Assembly (NCBI GenBank): GCA_965247455.1
Contig: CBDFHE010000017.1
Location: 186,001 to 250,000 of the forward strand
Length of the DNA: 64,000 bases
From: JACZYA01 sp965247455
GTDB taxonomy: Bacteria; Acidobacteriota; Terriglobia; Acidiferrales; 2-02-FULL-67-57
Direction of reading: 5' to 3'
The notes below the pieces were generated by a model. The model was given only the letters and a program-made list of their open reading frames with translations. It had not been told where the DNA came from and searched no databases. Position numbers and translations under genes: made by a program. Positions 63,234 to 64,000 of the stretch are shown piece by piece; within the stretch, counting starts at the first letter, position 1; every line of letters starts with the position of its first letter.

Positions 63234-63402
63234 AATGCCTGCTTGGGCTTGGGCTTGTGCTCTGCCTCTCAGCAAGTACACTAGAAGCCGCGTTGTCAGG
63301 CCGTTGATTGGGTAGGAGCGATTGCGGCCCAGACCGAGTTGGAAGCGGGGGCATAATCACCCAAGGGACACACTGCTCTTAGAAGCAAAAGGGGATTTTT
63401 CC

Positions 63403-64000
63403 ATGCAGCGGAGATACCTGTTCATGACAACCATTCTGGTCGCACTGGTATGCGTGCTGGCACTAACCCCGCCGATGGCGGGGTGGACCGGCGCACAGGA
63501 ACCGGCCAAGCCAGCCGAGCAGGAAAAAGCAGCGGAGCAAGGGAAAAAGGACGAGGACGACAAAGAGAAAGAGAAGAAGAAAGATAAGGAAAAGTCCTTC
63601 GAGGAAGTGGTCGAGGAAATGGAGAAGATCGAAGGGCTGTTCACCTTCTACCGCAAGGCCGACGAGGACAAGGTGCTGCTGGAGCTGCTGCCCGAGCAAC
63701 TCGACCGGGACTTCATCGTCTCGGCAGCGCTGGAACAGGGCACCGGTGAGCGGGGCCTTTACGGCACGGGAATGATCGGGGAAGCGGTGGTGCAATTCCA
63801 CCGCGTGGGCAAGCAGGTGCAGTTGGTAGAGAAGAATCTGCGCTTCCGCGCCCCGGCGGGTTCGCCCGCCGCGCGGGCGCTGGAGAACTCGTTTAGCGAT
63901 TCCATCATCAGTTCGAGCAAGATCTTGAGCAAACTGCACCCGGAGCGGAACAGTATCCTGGTGAACCTGGCCGATCTTTTGCTGGCGAGCGACATCCACG
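63403..64000 (+). CDS. Secreted metalloprotease-like protein (DUF5117/5118 type), start only
   Basis: The gene begins at ATG 63403 (AAAAGGGG upstream) and runs past the window end; 199 residues are visible. A signal sequence (about 6-26) is followed by a Lys/Glu/Asp-rich stretch (about 35-68) and then FTFYRKADEDKVLLELLPEQ and DFIVSAALEQGTGERGLYG. This layout fits the N-terminal part of large secreted zinc-dependent metalloproteases with DUF5118/DUF5117 domains. The HExxH site would lie beyond the window, so the assignment rests on the N-terminal pattern. Confidence 0.75.
   Translation, partial: MQRRYLFMTTILVALVCVLALTPPMAGWTGAQEPAKPAEQEKAAEQGKKDEDDKEKEKKKDKEKSFEEVVEEMEKIEGLFTFYRKADEDKVLLELLPEQLDRDFIVSAALEQGTGERGLYGTGMIGEAVVQFHRVGKQVQLVEKNLRFRAPAGSPAARALENSFSDSIISSSKILSKLHPERNSILVNLADLLLASDIH

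Overview
The window is GC-rich bacterial chromosome. It probably comes from an Acidobacteriota member or a close relative. Reasons: an LPS-type Gram-negative gene set (lpxC), secreted S9 and M28 peptidases with a secreted amidohydrolase, a start of what looks like a DUF5117-type metalloprotease, and a remnant resembling the C-terminus of acidobacterial FtsX/MacB permeases. This is inference from gene content; there is no rRNA in the window.

1-8 kb is a mobile, accessory zone. Two good attC sites (6899-6971 and 7742-7803), plus a weaker third (617-736), frame two integron-type gene cassettes: a zinc-type alcohol dehydrogenase/quinone reductase gene and a membrane-protein gene. No integrase is in the window. 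The dehydrogenase gene is in three pieces. One 1671-bp IS1380-type element has carried in a 1.77-kb passenger (xdhC fragment, mobA-like gene, DUF1232 gene), with the 4-bp repeat AAAG on both sides of the whole unit. A second copy of the IS sits 3' of that with its own 4-bp duplication (TCTA). Joining the three pieces after removing the insertions gives an exact 329-codon frame. A third copy at 26.7-28.3 kb cuts off a toxin gene and rewrites the last codons of gatB.

8-25 kb holds an M28 peptidase, a REC-PilZ regulator, mtnA, an O-methyltransferase, an ISNCY-type element, an APC permease, a LysM lytic transglycosylase, a histone-H1-like basic protein, a ligase-carrier-acyltransferase fusion and a YggX-like protein. 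25-28 kb is a DUF433 antitoxin/PIN-like toxin pair and the third IS. 28-44 kb is a housekeeping core: gatB, obg-nadD-rsfS-rlmH, an SSS symporter, cobO, accD, a probable PPi-type phosphofructokinase, polA and lpxC.

43-64 kb holds a di-heme peroxidase, S9 peptidases, an amidohydrolase, a CAU-anticodon tRNA, a broken Sel1-repeat gene, a CPA1 antiporter, the panC-dinB-panB-dNK-folK block, an M20 carbamoylase-type enzyme and the start of a metalloprotease. Intergenic space is rich in repeats: two MITE-like families (termini GGTAGTGGGTC and GGTAGTGTCC) with 8-9 bp flanking duplications, a GTCATTCCGAG inverted-repeat family, and short TGCCTGC...GCAGGCA palindromes. A 380-bp non-coding block closed by a perfect 17-bp inverted repeat lies between gatB and obg.
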